Part shown: piece after piece, positions 46,901 to 55,183 of the stretch
Numbering within the stretch: the first letter of the stretch is position 1
How the letters are laid out: every line of letters starts with the position of its first letter
Source of the DNA: JBFJKD01 sp038106145
GTDB lineage: Bacteria > Pseudomonadota > Gammaproteobacteria > Pseudomonadales > Porticoccaceae
DNA: 64,000 nucleotides
Assembly (NCBI GenBank): GCA_038106145.1
Contig: JAYODD010000011.1
Span: 1 to 64,000 of the forward strand
Reading direction: 5' to 3'
Notes under the pieces: generated by a model
The model's input: the letters and a program-made list of their open reading frames with translations, nothing else
Databases searched by the model: none
What the model was told of the DNA's origin: nothing
Made by a program: the position numbers and the translations under genes

Positions 46901-47103
46901 GGGTAGGTGACCTGGTTTTCGACGATTTGCGGCGCCTGGCCGGAATAACTGGTGCGAATAATAACCTGCACGTCAGAAAGATCCGGCAGGGCATCCACGG
47001 CGGTGGTACGCAGCGCCCAGATTCCCCAGCCGGCGAAAATTACTGTCGCCAGCAACACGATGGGCCGTTGTGCTATGGACCAGTGGATCAGTTGGGCGAT
47101 CAT
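43942..47103 (-). CDS. cusA: CusA-type copper/silver RND efflux pump
   Basis: A 1053-residue inner-membrane proton-driven pump of the heavy-metal RND family. The proton-relay Asp lies in MVDAAVVMIEN near 404. GGEFMPTLDEGDVLYMP and the C-terminal RPKAMTVAVILAGLLPIL track CusA rather than CzcA. Two periplasmic methionines of the Cu/Ag site are seen at M622 (PLEMFETT) and M671 (RIDMLATG), but no Met occurs between 672 and 740, where the third is expected. Its ATG overlaps the cusB stop by 4 nt. Confidence 0.92.
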   Translation of the reverse strand: MIAQLIHWSIAQRPIVLLATVIFAGWGIWALRTTAVDALPDLSDVQVIIRTSYSGQAPQIVENQVTYPLTTTMLAVPGAKTVRGFSLYGDSFVYILFADGTDVYWARSRVLEYLSQIQSQLPAGAKPQLGPDATGVGWIYEYALIDRTGRHDLAQLRALQDWFLKYELKTVPDVAEIASLGGMVKQYQVIVDPYKLQYYNITLEQVITALQQANRETGGAVVEIAETEFMVRAGGYLATEADFYTIPLALHGGVAVTLGDVAHLTIGPEMRRGIAELNGEGEVAGGVVVLRSGKNARTAIAAIEQKLATLKASLPAGVEIVTTYDRSRLIDRAIGNLTEKLVAELAIVALVCIIFLGHIRSSMVAVLSLPLGILMAFAVMRQLGINANIMSLGGIAIAIGTMVDAAVVMIENAHKHVERWHLQHPGQALAGSAHWRIIADAATEVGPALFCSLLIITFSFMPVFTLEAQEGRLFGPLAFTKTFAMAAAAILAVTVIPVAMGYWIRGRLPSENANPLNRFLTSIYRPALDWTLRQPGLTLLFAALILLSALWPLSRLGGEFMPTLDEGDVLYMPSALPGFSVANVAELVQQTDRMIKTVPEVATVFGKAGRAETATDPAPLEMFETTIQFKPRDQWRPGLTPEQLIAELDRIVTVPGLTNVWVPPIRNRIDMLATGIKSPIGIKVSGDNLAAIDSAAQNIEQAARQVPGVSSAFAERLSGGRYIDVIPRRDHAARYGLNIDDVQRIVANAIGGENIGEVIDGLARFPISVRYPRELRDSIEKLRGLPVLTGNGEQITLGDVADISLSQGPSMIKSENARLAGWVYVDVRGRDLAATVAQLRTAIAREVALPVGVSVSYSGQFEYMQRANAQLRLMVPITLSIIFLLLYAIFRRFDEALLLMTTLPFALSGGIWFLYLLEFNLSVATGIGLIALAGVAAEFGVVMLLYLRRALAERALDTAMQPFSASNRVALDAAIREGALLRVRPKAMTVAVILAGLLPILLGEGTGSEIMSRIAAPMVGGMITAPLLSMLVLPTAYRLLCRARYRRQPPPAG

Positions 47104-48410
47104 GGCTGATCTCCCCCGGCCGCGTTCATTTTCTCTGCTGAAAACGTTGGCGTATCTGCTCCGGTGTGACCGGCCATATTGGCAAGTGCGCCACTCAGAT
47201 TCGCTTCCGAGTCAATTAAAAATTGTCCCGAAACAACTATATTTTGGCCTTCCGCCAGGCCTGAAAGAATGGCGCTTTGCTCGCCATAGTCCCTGCCCAC
47301 CGTAACCGCTACCGGGCGAAAGTAACCATTTTCAGCCAATATCACCCGGTTGTTCTCGATGCCGCGTATGACCGCCTGGGTGGGAACCAGTAGTTGCGGG
47401 GGCTGTGAAGTGGCGGTGATGCGCACCTGCGCGTATTGACCGGGCCGCAACATCCCTGTTGGATTGGGCAGGAGCGCGCGTACCGTGGCGGTACGGCTAG
47501 CGCTCTCCAGATGCGGCAATATGTCCACCACTTCGCCCTCTATTTGCGTACCCTGCAAACCGGCAATACGCGCCACCACCGGGGCGCCGAGGGCGATATC
47601 TCCGAGGTCGGATTGTGCCACCGCAGCGTCCAGCCAGACGCTTTCCAGGCTGTTAATGCGTGCCAGTGTCGTGCCATTCATCACCGACATCCCCGGGCGC
47701 GCATCCAGGGTTTCCAGAGCGCCAGCCAATGGTGAGGTCAGGGTAAACAGGGGGTGCGCAACACCAGTTTTTTCGACACTACTGATTACCTCGTCCGGCA
47801 TGCCCAACAGTTGCAAACGCTCCCTGGCGGCGCTCGCCAAGTGGTTGTCTCCCGTGGCGAGAATGGTCAGAAATTCCTTTTGCGCACCGGCCCAGGTGGG
47901 TACCAGAATGTCCATCAACGGTGCACCGCGGGCGACCATATCCCCGGGCGCCAGGTGGTAAACCTGCTCGACAAAGCCATCGGTGCGCGCCTGTACTATC
48001 GCTGAATCCCGTTCGTTGTAGGCGACTTTGGCCACTGCCAAAACGGACAGTTCCGGCTCGCCGTAGCTAACCGGCGCCACTGCTATGCCGAGGTTCTGCA
48101 CGATACGCGGGTCGATACGAATTCCGGGTGAGGGGCCTTTGTCCGCAGGCTCGGCATAGCGGGGTATCAGCTCCATATCCATAAAAGGCGACTTTCCGGG
48201 CTGGTCGAAATGTTGCTCAGGCACCATGGGGTCGTACCAGTAGAGCACCTCTCGAGAATCCTCGTCAGCGTCACCACGGTGTTGCTCGGTTGGGGCGGAC
48301 GAGACCGGGTTGCGGCTGCCGAGCCAGTAACCCCCCACACTTGCCAACGCCAGGACAAGGAGCGATAACGTTATCCTCGCCCAATGCTTTTTGCCGGTAT
48401 CAATGTTCAT
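47100..48410 (-). CDS. cusB: CusB-type periplasmic adaptor
   Basis: A 436-residue membrane-fusion protein joining the pump to the outer-membrane channel. A membrane anchor (about 13-30) is followed by a metal-binding segment at 57-83 with the YWYDPMVPEQ and SPFMDMELIP methionine motifs, then barrel-sandwich and beta-barrel domains. The methionine segment supports Cu(I)/Ag(I) as substrate. ATGA overlaps couple it to both cusC and cusA. Confidence 0.92.
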   Translation of the reverse strand: MNIDTGKKHWARITLSLLVLALASVGGYWLGSRNPVSSAPTEQHRGDADEDSREVLYWYDPMVPEQHFDQPGKSPFMDMELIPRYAEPADKGPSPGIRIDPRIVQNLGIAVAPVSYGEPELSVLAVAKVAYNERDSAIVQARTDGFVEQVYHLAPGDMVARGAPLMDILVPTWAGAQKEFLTILATGDNHLASAARERLQLLGMPDEVISSVEKTGVAHPLFTLTSPLAGALETLDARPGMSVMNGTTLARINSLESVWLDAAVAQSDLGDIALGAPVVARIAGLQGTQIEGEVVDILPHLESASRTATVRALLPNPTGMLRPGQYAQVRITATSQPPQLLVPTQAVIRGIENNRVILAENGYFRPVAVTVGRDYGEQSAILSGLAEGQNIVVSGQFLIDSEANLSGALANMAGHTGADTPTFSAEKMNAAGGDQP

Positions 48411-49678
48411 GGCTGGAGTACTCCGTATGCGTAAATCAGGTTGGCGGCGAGCAGCGCCCGTTGGTGCTCAAGGTCAATCTGCCGCAGGCGCAGGTTGATC
48501 AGGTCGCGGCGGGCCTTGAGCGTATCGCCGAGGGACTGCTGACCTGTACGATAGCCGGTAGTCGCGAGGGCCAGGGTTTGTTGCGCCAGGGGTAACCAGC
48601 TGTGGCTAATCCGCTCCAACTGCCGTTCCAGGGCCCGGTGGGCCGCCAAATCGGTAGCCAGCGCCGCGTCGTGATCGCGTACTTTCGCCTCCCGTTCGCT
48701 ACGCAGTGCCTCTAGTCGTTGTCGCGCTGCGGCGATACGCGGATTTTGCCGAGTGCCGGGGAATAACGGCAGGGAAAAACGCACCTCCATGGACACCATG
48801 TCGTCATAGGGCGCGGCGCGGTGCTGGTAGTCAATGCCGAGACTCCAGTCTGAATGTTTCTCCGCTTCGGCTTTTAGCACCTGGGCTTGCGCCAGTTCGG
48901 TCAAAGGCTGGTACAGTGCCAGTTCCGGGTGATGGTGCAAATGCGCGCGTAGTTGGGATGGTTCAACGGTGAGGGCGGGAGCGCTGTCGGCCAGCGGTAA
49001 AAATGCCTGCTCCCCGATCAGTCTTTGCAGGCGCGCCTGCGCGGCGCTGATGTTACGTTCAGTATCGTCCCGCCAGTCGGCTAGCGCAGCGGCCTGCTCG
49101 GCGGCTCTGAGCACCTCGGTCGCCGGACCCGTGCCAGCGGCGAGCTGCGCCTGGCTGGCGTCAGTTAATAGTGCCAGTTCTCGTTCCAGTTCATCGAATA
49201 ATGGCAGGCGTCGCGCCAGATAGTAGTGATCAAGCCAGGCCGCCGCTGCTTCGCGCAGTACGATCGCCCGCTCCAGGGTTAATTGCCCCGCGGCCTCGCT
49301 GATCTGGGCTGTGGCAAGTGCCACCCGAGCCTGGCGCTTCGCCTGGCTGGGCACCTCCTGCATGATGCCAATTCGCTGCATGGTCATCAGGTCCTGGTCC
49401 AGGCGCCCGCGTTCCGAACCGGTCGCAGGAACATTGCTGGCACCCAAGACAAGTTGTGGATCCGGAAGGGCGGCGGCGGGCTGGCGGGCAAGGGTCGCGG
49501 CGCGCACCGCCGCTGTGCGCGCTGCAATCACAGGGGCGTTCTGTACTGCCAGCTGCAGGGCCTTGGTGAAACTTAACTCCGGCTTCTCAAGGGAATCAAC
49601 AGTCGCTGCTACTGCCAGGGACGGCAGAGTGAGAGATGTTGACAGCCATAACATGGCCGAGGCGAATGTACGGTTCAT
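48407..49678 (-). CDS. cusC: CusC/TolC-family outer-membrane channel
   Basis: A 423-residue TolC-like outer-membrane efflux protein. A signal peptide (MNRTFASAMLWLSTSLTLPSLAVA... region, about 1-24) is followed by two long helical repeats, each with the typical Ala/Gln/Leu coiled-coil pattern. It forms the exit duct for the CusBA pump and is the first gene of the three-gene operon. There is no lipobox cysteine near the N-terminus, unlike E. coli CusC. Confidence 0.88.
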   Translation of the reverse strand: MNRTFASAMLWLSTSLTLPSLAVAATVDSLEKPELSFTKALQLAVQNAPVIAARTAAVRAATLARQPAAALPDPQLVLGASNVPATGSERGRLDQDLMTMQRIGIMQEVPSQAKRQARVALATAQISEAAGQLTLERAIVLREAAAAWLDHYYLARRLPLFDELERELALLTDASQAQLAAGTGPATEVLRAAEQAAALADWRDDTERNISAAQARLQRLIGEQAFLPLADSAPALTVEPSQLRAHLHHHPELALYQPLTELAQAQVLKAEAEKHSDWSLGIDYQHRAAPYDDMVSMEVRFSLPLFPGTRQNPRIAAARQRLEALRSEREAKVRDHDAALATDLAAHRALERQLERISHSWLPLAQQTLALATTGYRTGQQSLGDTLKARRDLINLRLRQIDLEHQRALLAANLIYAYGVLQP

Positions 49679-49749
49679 GGAAAACTCCGTTCAAGTACGG
49701 TGCAGGTCTTACCTACCGGGATAACCGGAGGGCGATTGCGTCGCAGTAC

Positions 49750-50103
49750 TCAGACGGAGCGAGGAGGGCGCCATACCGCGTTAAGCACGCGGCGCGGCAC
49801 AATGGGGTGGCGGTAGTTATCGAGGCGATTAGAGGTGAATGGAACGGATTGCAGCAGAATCTGTACAGTAGGTTCAGACCACACGCGACTCTGGCATTTC
49901 ACGCGGTCTTTACAGAAGTGGCTGTCGTTTTCAGTCTGAAATGTTTCGGCAGTTTGATTGCAGGGAGTTGCGAGGGCTTCTGCATGAGACAGCATGTGCA
50001 TGCTGCCATCGCCGTCCGGGCACCGCTCGGGCTGCACCACCGTCGCGAGTCCGTACACGGGCAGAGCGGTAAACAATGCGATTAACACCAGCTTGCGTAG
50101 CAT
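49750..50103 (-). CDS. Small exported Cys-containing protein (CzcI-like)
   Basis: A 117-residue protein with a signal peptide (MLRKLVLIALFTALPVYGLA), four cysteines (C28, C48, C64, C70) and a few His and Met residues, lying 71 nt upstream of cusC on the same strand. Short exported proteins with this opening precede czc/cus operons in proteobacteria and are thought to modulate metal efflux or bind metal. The CzcI-like label rests on position, size and signal peptide, not clear sequence identity. Confidence 0.6.
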   Translation of the reverse strand: MLRKLVLIALFTALPVYGLATVVQPERCPDGDGSMHMLSHAEALATPCNQTAETFQTENDSHFCKDRVKCQSRVWSEPTVQILLQSVPFTSNRLDNYRHPIVPRRVLNAVWRPPRSV

Positions 50104-50285
50104 GGGTAGTCACTGGGACGCCGGAATCAGACCTATTCTAAGCTTGATGCAGGAATTTGCAACGGGAACAGGACGCGTTGTCACACACGGAAGTGTAGTG
50201 GCAACGGTGGTAATATTTGCGCTGACGCCAGTAGAAGCTGGTCCCGCTGGCGTCGGTTCTCGTGCGATTACTTTTTGAGGTGTGC

Positions 50286-51050
50286 ATGACAGCAGGTGTT
50301 CTTCCCGCAATTATTGGTGGTTCCGGCCTCGAGAATTTACCGCAGTTGGAAATTATCGAGCGCCATGACATCAGAACGCAGTGGGGCAGCCCTTCGACCG
50401 CCGTGCTGAGGGGGCGAATCCAGGGCGCAGATATTTTATTTCTGTCGCGTCATGGAGCAGGCCACGTCATCCCTCCCCACCGCATTAATTACCGCGCCAA
50501 CATCGCTGCTCTGCAGAATCTGGGGGCCACTCACCTTGTCGCATTCAATGCTGTTGGCGGGATCAACCAACGCTATAAGCCGGGTGATCTGGTGCTGCCC
50601 GATCAAATCATCGATTACACCTGGGGCAGGGATCACACCTTTGCCGATTGCGCTGAGGTACCATTATTACACGTGGATTTTACCCACCCCTACGATCCGC
50701 ACTTGCGTCAATTGCTGATCGATTCCGCCTTTGCCAGTAATTCCCAGTTACACGCCAGCGGAGTGTACGGCGCAACCCAGGGGCCACGGCTGGAAAGTGC
50801 CGCAGAAATAACCCGCCTGGCGCGGGATGGTTGCGACCTGGTCGGTATGACCGGTATGCCCGAGGCCGCGTTGGCGCGGGAAAAACAACTGCCCTATGTG
50901 AGTCTGTGTCTGATTGTCAATGCCGCGGCCGGGTTGGGCGATGGCGAAATTACCTTGGCCGACATCGACGCAGTGATGAGCGCGCAGATGCCGCGGGCGA
51001 TTGCCCTGCTGTCCGCGGCCTGCGTTGTGTTAACACGACAAGCTCGCTGA
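50286..51050 (+). CDS. mtnP: Methylthio-nucleoside phosphorylase (MTAP/MTIP family)
   Basis: A 254-residue cytosolic phosphorylase acting in methylthioadenosine salvage. IIGGSGLEN (phosphate loop), SRHGAGHVIPPHRINYRAN, FNAVGGIN and ATQGPRLESAAEI are family landmarks. The Pseudomonas protein in this position prefers methylthioinosine; I cannot tell the base preference from sequence alone. GAGG is 6 nt before the ATG at 50286. Its stop shares a base with the yqaA start (TGATG). Confidence 0.9.
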   Translation: MTAGVLPAIIGGSGLENLPQLEIIERHDIRTQWGSPSTAVLRGRIQGADILFLSRHGAGHVIPPHRINYRANIAALQNLGATHLVAFNAVGGINQRYKPGDLVLPDQIIDYTWGRDHTFADCAEVPLLHVDFTHPYDPHLRQLLIDSAFASNSQLHASGVYGATQGPRLESAAEITRLARDGCDLVGMTGMPEAALAREKQLPYVSLCLIVNAAAGLGDGEITLADIDAVMSAQMPRAIALLSAACVVLTRQAR

Positions 51051-51505
51051 TGAACGCTTTGTTTGGGGAGTGGGTTGTCAGTGATGGAGTGGGCTTGGGC
51101 GGCCTTGCATTGTCGGCTTTCCTGTCGTCGACGTTATTGCCGGGCAGTTCAGAGGTGGTGTTGCTGCTGCTGCTGCGGGACGGTCAGATAGCACCGGGTT
51201 TACTGCTGGTGGTGGCCAGCGTGGCCAATACGCTGGGTGGATTGTCGACCTATCTGATTGGCTACGGCCTGGCGCTGGGGTTGCTGAAAAGCGGACGTAT
51301 CGAGCGGCCGCGAGCCCGTGCGCTGGCGTGGGCGGAACAGTGGGGCTATGTGGTGTTATTATTTTCCTGGTTGCCGCTGATCGGCGATGGCTTGTGTCTG
51401 GCGGCGGGATGGTTGCGGGTCCCCTGGCTGGCGGCCATGGCAGCCATGTTTGTGGGCAAAGCCGCGCGCTATATGATGGTGGTTTACCTGGCCGGGCTTT
51501 ATTAA
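51050..51505 (+). CDS. YqaA family membrane protein
   Basis: A 151-residue polytopic inner-membrane protein of the VTT/DedA-related YqaA family. GLGGLALSAFLSSTLLPGSSEVVLL carries the conserved Pro-Gly-x-x-E re-entrant motif, and ANTLGGLSTYLIGYGLALG and a final LVPWLAA-like helix follow. Function is poorly known; relatives scramble or flip lipids. It is translationally coupled to mtnP by a TGATG overlap. Confidence 0.87.
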   Translation: MNALFGEWVVSDGVGLGGLALSAFLSSTLLPGSSEVVLLLLLRDGQIAPGLLLVVASVANTLGGLSTYLIGYGLALGLLKSGRIERPRARALAWAEQWGYVVLLFSWLPLIGDGLCLAAGWLRVPWLAAMAAMFVGKAARYMMVVYLAGLY

Positions 51506-51605
51506 ATAACAAATCGTCGGGCCTGTCCGGCGGGCAGGCAGCTAAGACAGCGACACGCGGGGGTTGCACGCTGATTCTGCGTATGCACCCCGGGAGGGAT
51601 ACCCT

Positions 51606-52493
51606 GTGACAAAAATAGCTGCGAGAGTGCTGGCACGTGGTATGTCTGTGGTAAAAATAACCTATGTCATTTTGCTGCTCGCTATCGTGCCAGCGTTGGT
51701 TTATTTATACCGCACCTACACCTATGGCGGAGAATATTTGGTAGCGGGAGCCTATGCTTATCCACAGGCTTCGGACCTGTCCTGCGCAACGCTGCTCGGG
51801 GGAGTGGCTGACCACGAAGTCATGGAGAGCGATGCCGGTATTCATTTCAATGTTACGACGCCCAGTAACTACCGCGTGGATTTTCGACATCCTTTACTGA
51901 TGGTATGGGCGCCCTCGGGTTTTAATCAATCCCTTTCCGAACGTTTCACAGGCTTGACCCACGCGGCAACGACCCAGGGTTTTATTGTCGTGCATGTGGG
52001 CAGTGTTCCCCTGGGGTTCAAGGCGCTGGGGGCGCTGGCCGAGGTCCCGGTGGCGGTGGCGCGGCGATGGTGTATCGACCACCAGGCCGTGTTTTACACC
52101 GGTCACTCCGATGGCGGCACGGTGTCTAATGCGCTGGCGGTGATGTCAGATTTACCCACGCGGCCTGCGGCGATTGCACCCAGCGCCATGGGGATGCGCA
52201 AAATCGACATGGAAAAATATGCGTGCCCCGCGCCCATACCGGTGATGTTGATGCACAACAAGCGCGACCATCATTTTCGCGATTACGGCGCCGGAGTGGC
52301 GCAATGGTGGGCCGAGTGCAACCAGTGTTCCACGCAGACTCGCCCCAGCCAGTTTAACGGCTGCCTCGAATATACCGATTGTACCCCGGGCGCACGCACG
52401 TTGTTTTGCCAGGCTGAGGGCAATCATGCCCACTGGCCGGGCTTCGAGCACGATCCCATTAAGTTTTTCCGAGAAGTGGTCGATAACCTGTAA
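51606..52493 (+). CDS. Secreted or membrane-anchored PHB-depolymerase-like esterase
   Basis: A 295-residue alpha/beta hydrolase with one N-terminal hydrophobic segment (about 15-35: VVKITYVILLLAIVPALVYLY) acting as anchor or uncleaved signal. The nucleophile elbow is YTGHSDGG, with a later Asp in HNKRDHHF and His in EGNHAHWPG. Six or more cysteines in the second half suggest disulfides and an extracytoplasmic location. It resembles the LpqC / feruloyl-esterase group. The GTG start follows GGGAGGG. The substrate is unknown. Confidence 0.8.
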   Translation: MTKIAARVLARGMSVVKITYVILLLAIVPALVYLYRTYTYGGEYLVAGAYAYPQASDLSCATLLGGVADHEVMESDAGIHFNVTTPSNYRVDFRHPLLMVWAPSGFNQSLSERFTGLTHAATTQGFIVVHVGSVPLGFKALGALAEVPVAVARRWCIDHQAVFYTGHSDGGTVSNALAVMSDLPTRPAAIAPSAMGMRKIDMEKYACPAPIPVMLMHNKRDHHFRDYGAGVAQWWAECNQCSTQTRPSQFNGCLEYTDCTPGARTLFCQAEGNHAHWPGFEHDPIKFFREVVDNL

Positions 52494-52588
52494 GCAGGCC
52501 GAAACAGGTTTTGCCGATGACGCCGCGCCAGGTGGACAGACCTGGGCAGCTGGCGTATGGCCGTTGGCACCCGATGCGGAAATCAACC

Positions 52589-53953
52589 ATGTCTGAGGAC
52601 TACAAGGCGAAGTATCGCCAGTTACTGGGTGAATTTGATCAGTTGCAACAACAGTCGCGGGACACGGTTAATCAGTTGTACGCACAAACCACCGGGATTC
52701 TCGCCAATTTTCGCGACACCACCAAAGAACTGGGTGACGCCATCCGCCTGTTGCCGGTGCGCCTGGAGGAGGATCAGTTACCGGCTAAAAAACTGGCTTA
52801 CATCAATGAACTGCTCAGTGCGTTCCCAATTTCCACGTTACATGCCAATGGCGAAAATTTACTGCTAGATACCGACGCTGCCGTTACATCCGCTGTAGAT
52901 CCTCTGGAATCTGCCAGGCAAGTGCTATCTTACCTGCTCGAACAATTGCCCGCGGAGCTGAGTCGACATCTCGATCAGGAAAGTTTGCAACAGGCCATTA
53001 GCGACGCCGATGATGCGGAACAACTATTGGGTACCAGCGCGCGTATTCGCACCGGTATCCTGCTGCTGATGGACGACCGGGATGATCAGATAAGAGAACT
53101 TTCGGGATTTCTCGAAAATATTGTTGCACGCCTCGACGGGTTAACGGTGTCGTTGTTGGAAGGTGACAGCTTGCGCCAGGAAAGCCATCTGCAGAGGGGT
53201 CATTTCAGCGACACGGTCGGCTACGAAGTCAAACATATCAGGGCGTCTGTTGCCGCGGCTGATGATCTTGATACCTTACAAAAAGCCATCGAAACCCGCC
53301 TGAATAGCATTGATCATAGCGTTTCGAGTTTTGTGCAGGCAGAAACCGCACGTGCGCAACAAGCCCAGGCAGTTGCCGAGACACTACGGGACAAAGTGGG
53401 GGCGCTTGAAGCCCAGGCCAGCGAGATGCGTGTCGCGATGGAAAAAGCACAGGCAGAAGTGGGGTTGGATAGCCTGACGCGGGTGCCCAATCGACGCGCT
53501 TACGATGAACGTATTGGTGAAGAGCTATCGATATGGCGAGACAACGCACGCCCCCGCACTCTTGCTATCGTAGATATCGACCATTTCAAACGTATCAATG
53601 ACGACTTCGGACATCCGGTAGGTGACACGGTGTTAAAAGCGGTTACCAGTAAGATTAAACAACAAACGCGCAGCACGGATTTTTTTGGCCGAATTGGCGG
53701 GGAAGAGTTTGCCATTGTGATGGTTGATAGCGACGCTCGACAGGCGCGAGCGTCCCTCGAAAACTTACGCAAAAGTATCGAAAATTACCGTTTTGGTTAC
53801 CAGGGGAAAAGAGTCGGCGTGAGTATTTCAATCGGCTTCACAGACTTTCAGCGCGACGATACTGCGGAGACCGTGTACAAACGAGCCGACGACCTGTTGC
53901 TCAAGTGCAAGCAAAGTGGGCGCAATAAAATATTTTGTCACTTGGATAGCTAA
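52589..53953 (+). CDS. Diguanylate cyclase with N-terminal helical domain
   Basis: A 454-residue cytosolic enzyme that would make c-di-GMP from two GTP. The first 285 residues are helical and partly coiled-coil, with no recognised sensor domain; the GGDEF domain begins at about 290 (DSLTRVPNRRAYDE). The active site is GGEEF at 370-374, and an intact inhibitory I-site RSTD lies at 361-364, so product feedback is likely. Starts at 52574 and 52511 are also open. It is the first of the c-di-GMP elements between 52.6 and 58.2 kb. Confidence 0.92.
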   Translation: MSEDYKAKYRQLLGEFDQLQQQSRDTVNQLYAQTTGILANFRDTTKELGDAIRLLPVRLEEDQLPAKKLAYINELLSAFPISTLHANGENLLLDTDAAVTSAVDPLESARQVLSYLLEQLPAELSRHLDQESLQQAISDADDAEQLLGTSARIRTGILLLMDDRDDQIRELSGFLENIVARLDGLTVSLLEGDSLRQESHLQRGHFSDTVGYEVKHIRASVAAADDLDTLQKAIETRLNSIDHSVSSFVQAETARAQQAQAVAETLRDKVGALEAQASEMRVAMEKAQAEVGLDSLTRVPNRRAYDERIGEELSIWRDNARPRTLAIVDIDHFKRINDDFGHPVGDTVLKAVTSKIKQQTRSTDFFGRIGGEEFAIVMVDSDARQARASLENLRKSIENYRFGYQGKRVGVSISIGFTDFQRDDTAETVYKRADDLLLKCKQSGRNKIFCHLDS

Positions 53954-53967
53954 GCTTTTCAAGGAGG

Positions 53968-53994
53968 TTCAGTTTTTACCAACAATGCCGATAA
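53968..53994 (+). promoter_or_regulatory. Putative FliA (sigma28) promoter of the HDOD gene
   Basis: A perfect sigma28 -10, GCCGATAA (53987-53994), is preceded at exactly 11 nt by TTCAGTTT, 6 of 8 matches to the -35 consensus TAAAGTTT. It is correctly oriented, 94 nt before the HDOD start at 54088. If real, it ties the HDOD gene to motility control. Confidence 0.55.
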
Positions 53995-54087
53995 CGGGTA
54001 AAGACGACCACCGTTATATGACGGTCAAGCGTTGCTGGCGTTATCCAACAACCCCGTTATCAGTCTCTGGTGGTACAGGTAAAAATT

Positions 54088-54993
54088 ATGTCTAGCGCAA
54101 CACACAGTGCGGTGGGTAAACCAGCTATGCCAACTACAGCGCAGACGGGGTTTGCGTTTGTACAGGCGCTGAGTGTCGAGTTGTCTTCCGGAGAGCTCGA
54201 GTTGCCCGCGTTTCCGGATATCGCCCTGCGGGTCAAGGAAATACTGGACAAACCTGATGTTTCTGCCGAACAGGTGGCCATGGTCGTTAGCTCTGAACCG
54301 GTGCTTTCCGCGCGGTTATTAAAAGTGGCTAATTCGGCGGCCTATCCCAACCGCAGTGGGGAAGGGGTCAAAGATGTGCGCACTGCGATTACGCGCCTGG
54401 GGTTCACCATGGCGCGCAATACGGCTGTGTCGATTGCCATGGAGCAATTGATGGCGGTCAAAAGCGGCGGTGACGATCTGGTGCGCACGCATATGGAAAG
54501 CCTGTGGCAACATAGCCTTGAAGTGGCGGCCTTGTCCCAGGTGTTAGCAAGGAAATTAACTAAACTTAAGCCGGATGAAGCCATGTTGGCCGGGTTGCTA
54601 CACGACATAGGCAAGTTATACATTCTGAGTCGTTCGCGGCAACATCCAGAGTTATTTGCCAACCCGCAGGCTCTTGAGGAGGTGCTGGAAAACTGGCACA
54701 CCGGGGTCGGATCCGCCATATTGCAAGCCTGGAATTTTGACGAAGCCCTGGTCATGGTGGCTGATGAACATGAGATTATCGAGCGATCTCATATGGGCAG
54801 TGCGGATTTGACCGATGTGGTGATTGTTGCCAACTTGTTGGCGCATGCGTGGCAGGAAGGACAAAGTTTAATGGACTGGGCATCATTTCCGTCCATGGAG
54901 CGGCTCAAATTAACACCCGCGATTGCAGAAGAGATGCTGGTGGCGTCCGAACAGGAAGTGATGTCGATTATGCAGGCTTTGGGAGGCGGCTAG
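54088..54993 (+). CDS. HDOD domain signalling protein
   Basis: A 301-residue cytosolic protein. The HDOD domain spans about residues 35-235, with the LPAFPDIALRVKEIL opening, SSEPVLSARLLKVANSA, and LLHDIGKLYIL, which keeps an HD pair. HDOD proteins usually act as non-enzymatic regulators in motility, chemotaxis or c-di-GMP signalling. There is no attached effector domain. The ATG at 54088 has AGGT upstream. It lies between the diguanylate cyclase and the riboswitch region. Confidence 0.88.
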   Translation: MSSATHSAVGKPAMPTTAQTGFAFVQALSVELSSGELELPAFPDIALRVKEILDKPDVSAEQVAMVVSSEPVLSARLLKVANSAAYPNRSGEGVKDVRTAITRLGFTMARNTAVSIAMEQLMAVKSGGDDLVRTHMESLWQHSLEVAALSQVLARKLTKLKPDEAMLAGLLHDIGKLYILSRSRQHPELFANPQALEEVLENWHTGVGSAILQAWNFDEALVMVADEHEIIERSHMGSADLTDVVIVANLLAHAWQEGQSLMDWASFPSMERLKLTPAIAEEMLVASEQEVMSIMQALGGG

Positions 54994-55110
54994 CCTGCCA
55001 TCCCGGTTACGTCTGTGCGTCTGGCCACCTGTTGTCAAAAAAGCTCAGCCCTGAAATTTTTACGCGTCAGTAAAGCCCTTCATTTGCGTTAGTCGCTTTC
55101 TCGCTTTTTA

Positions 55111-55152
55111 TTGATATCGGTCAAATGTGAAAACCTCAGTTTGTCGTAATCT
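55111..55152 (+). promoter_or_regulatory. FNR/Anr-like box and -10 for a 36-residue membrane peptide
   Basis: TTGAT-ATCG-GTCAA (55111-55124) differs from the FNR/Anr consensus TTGAT-N4-ATCAA at one base. A -10-like TAATCT (55147-55152) gives a start near 55159, placing the box centre at about -41.5, the exact class II FNR position. The peptide's ATG is at 55184 with GGAGG upstream. Confidence 0.7.
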
Positions 55153-55183
55153 GCATTCGTTGATTGGAATGTGGAGGATGACC

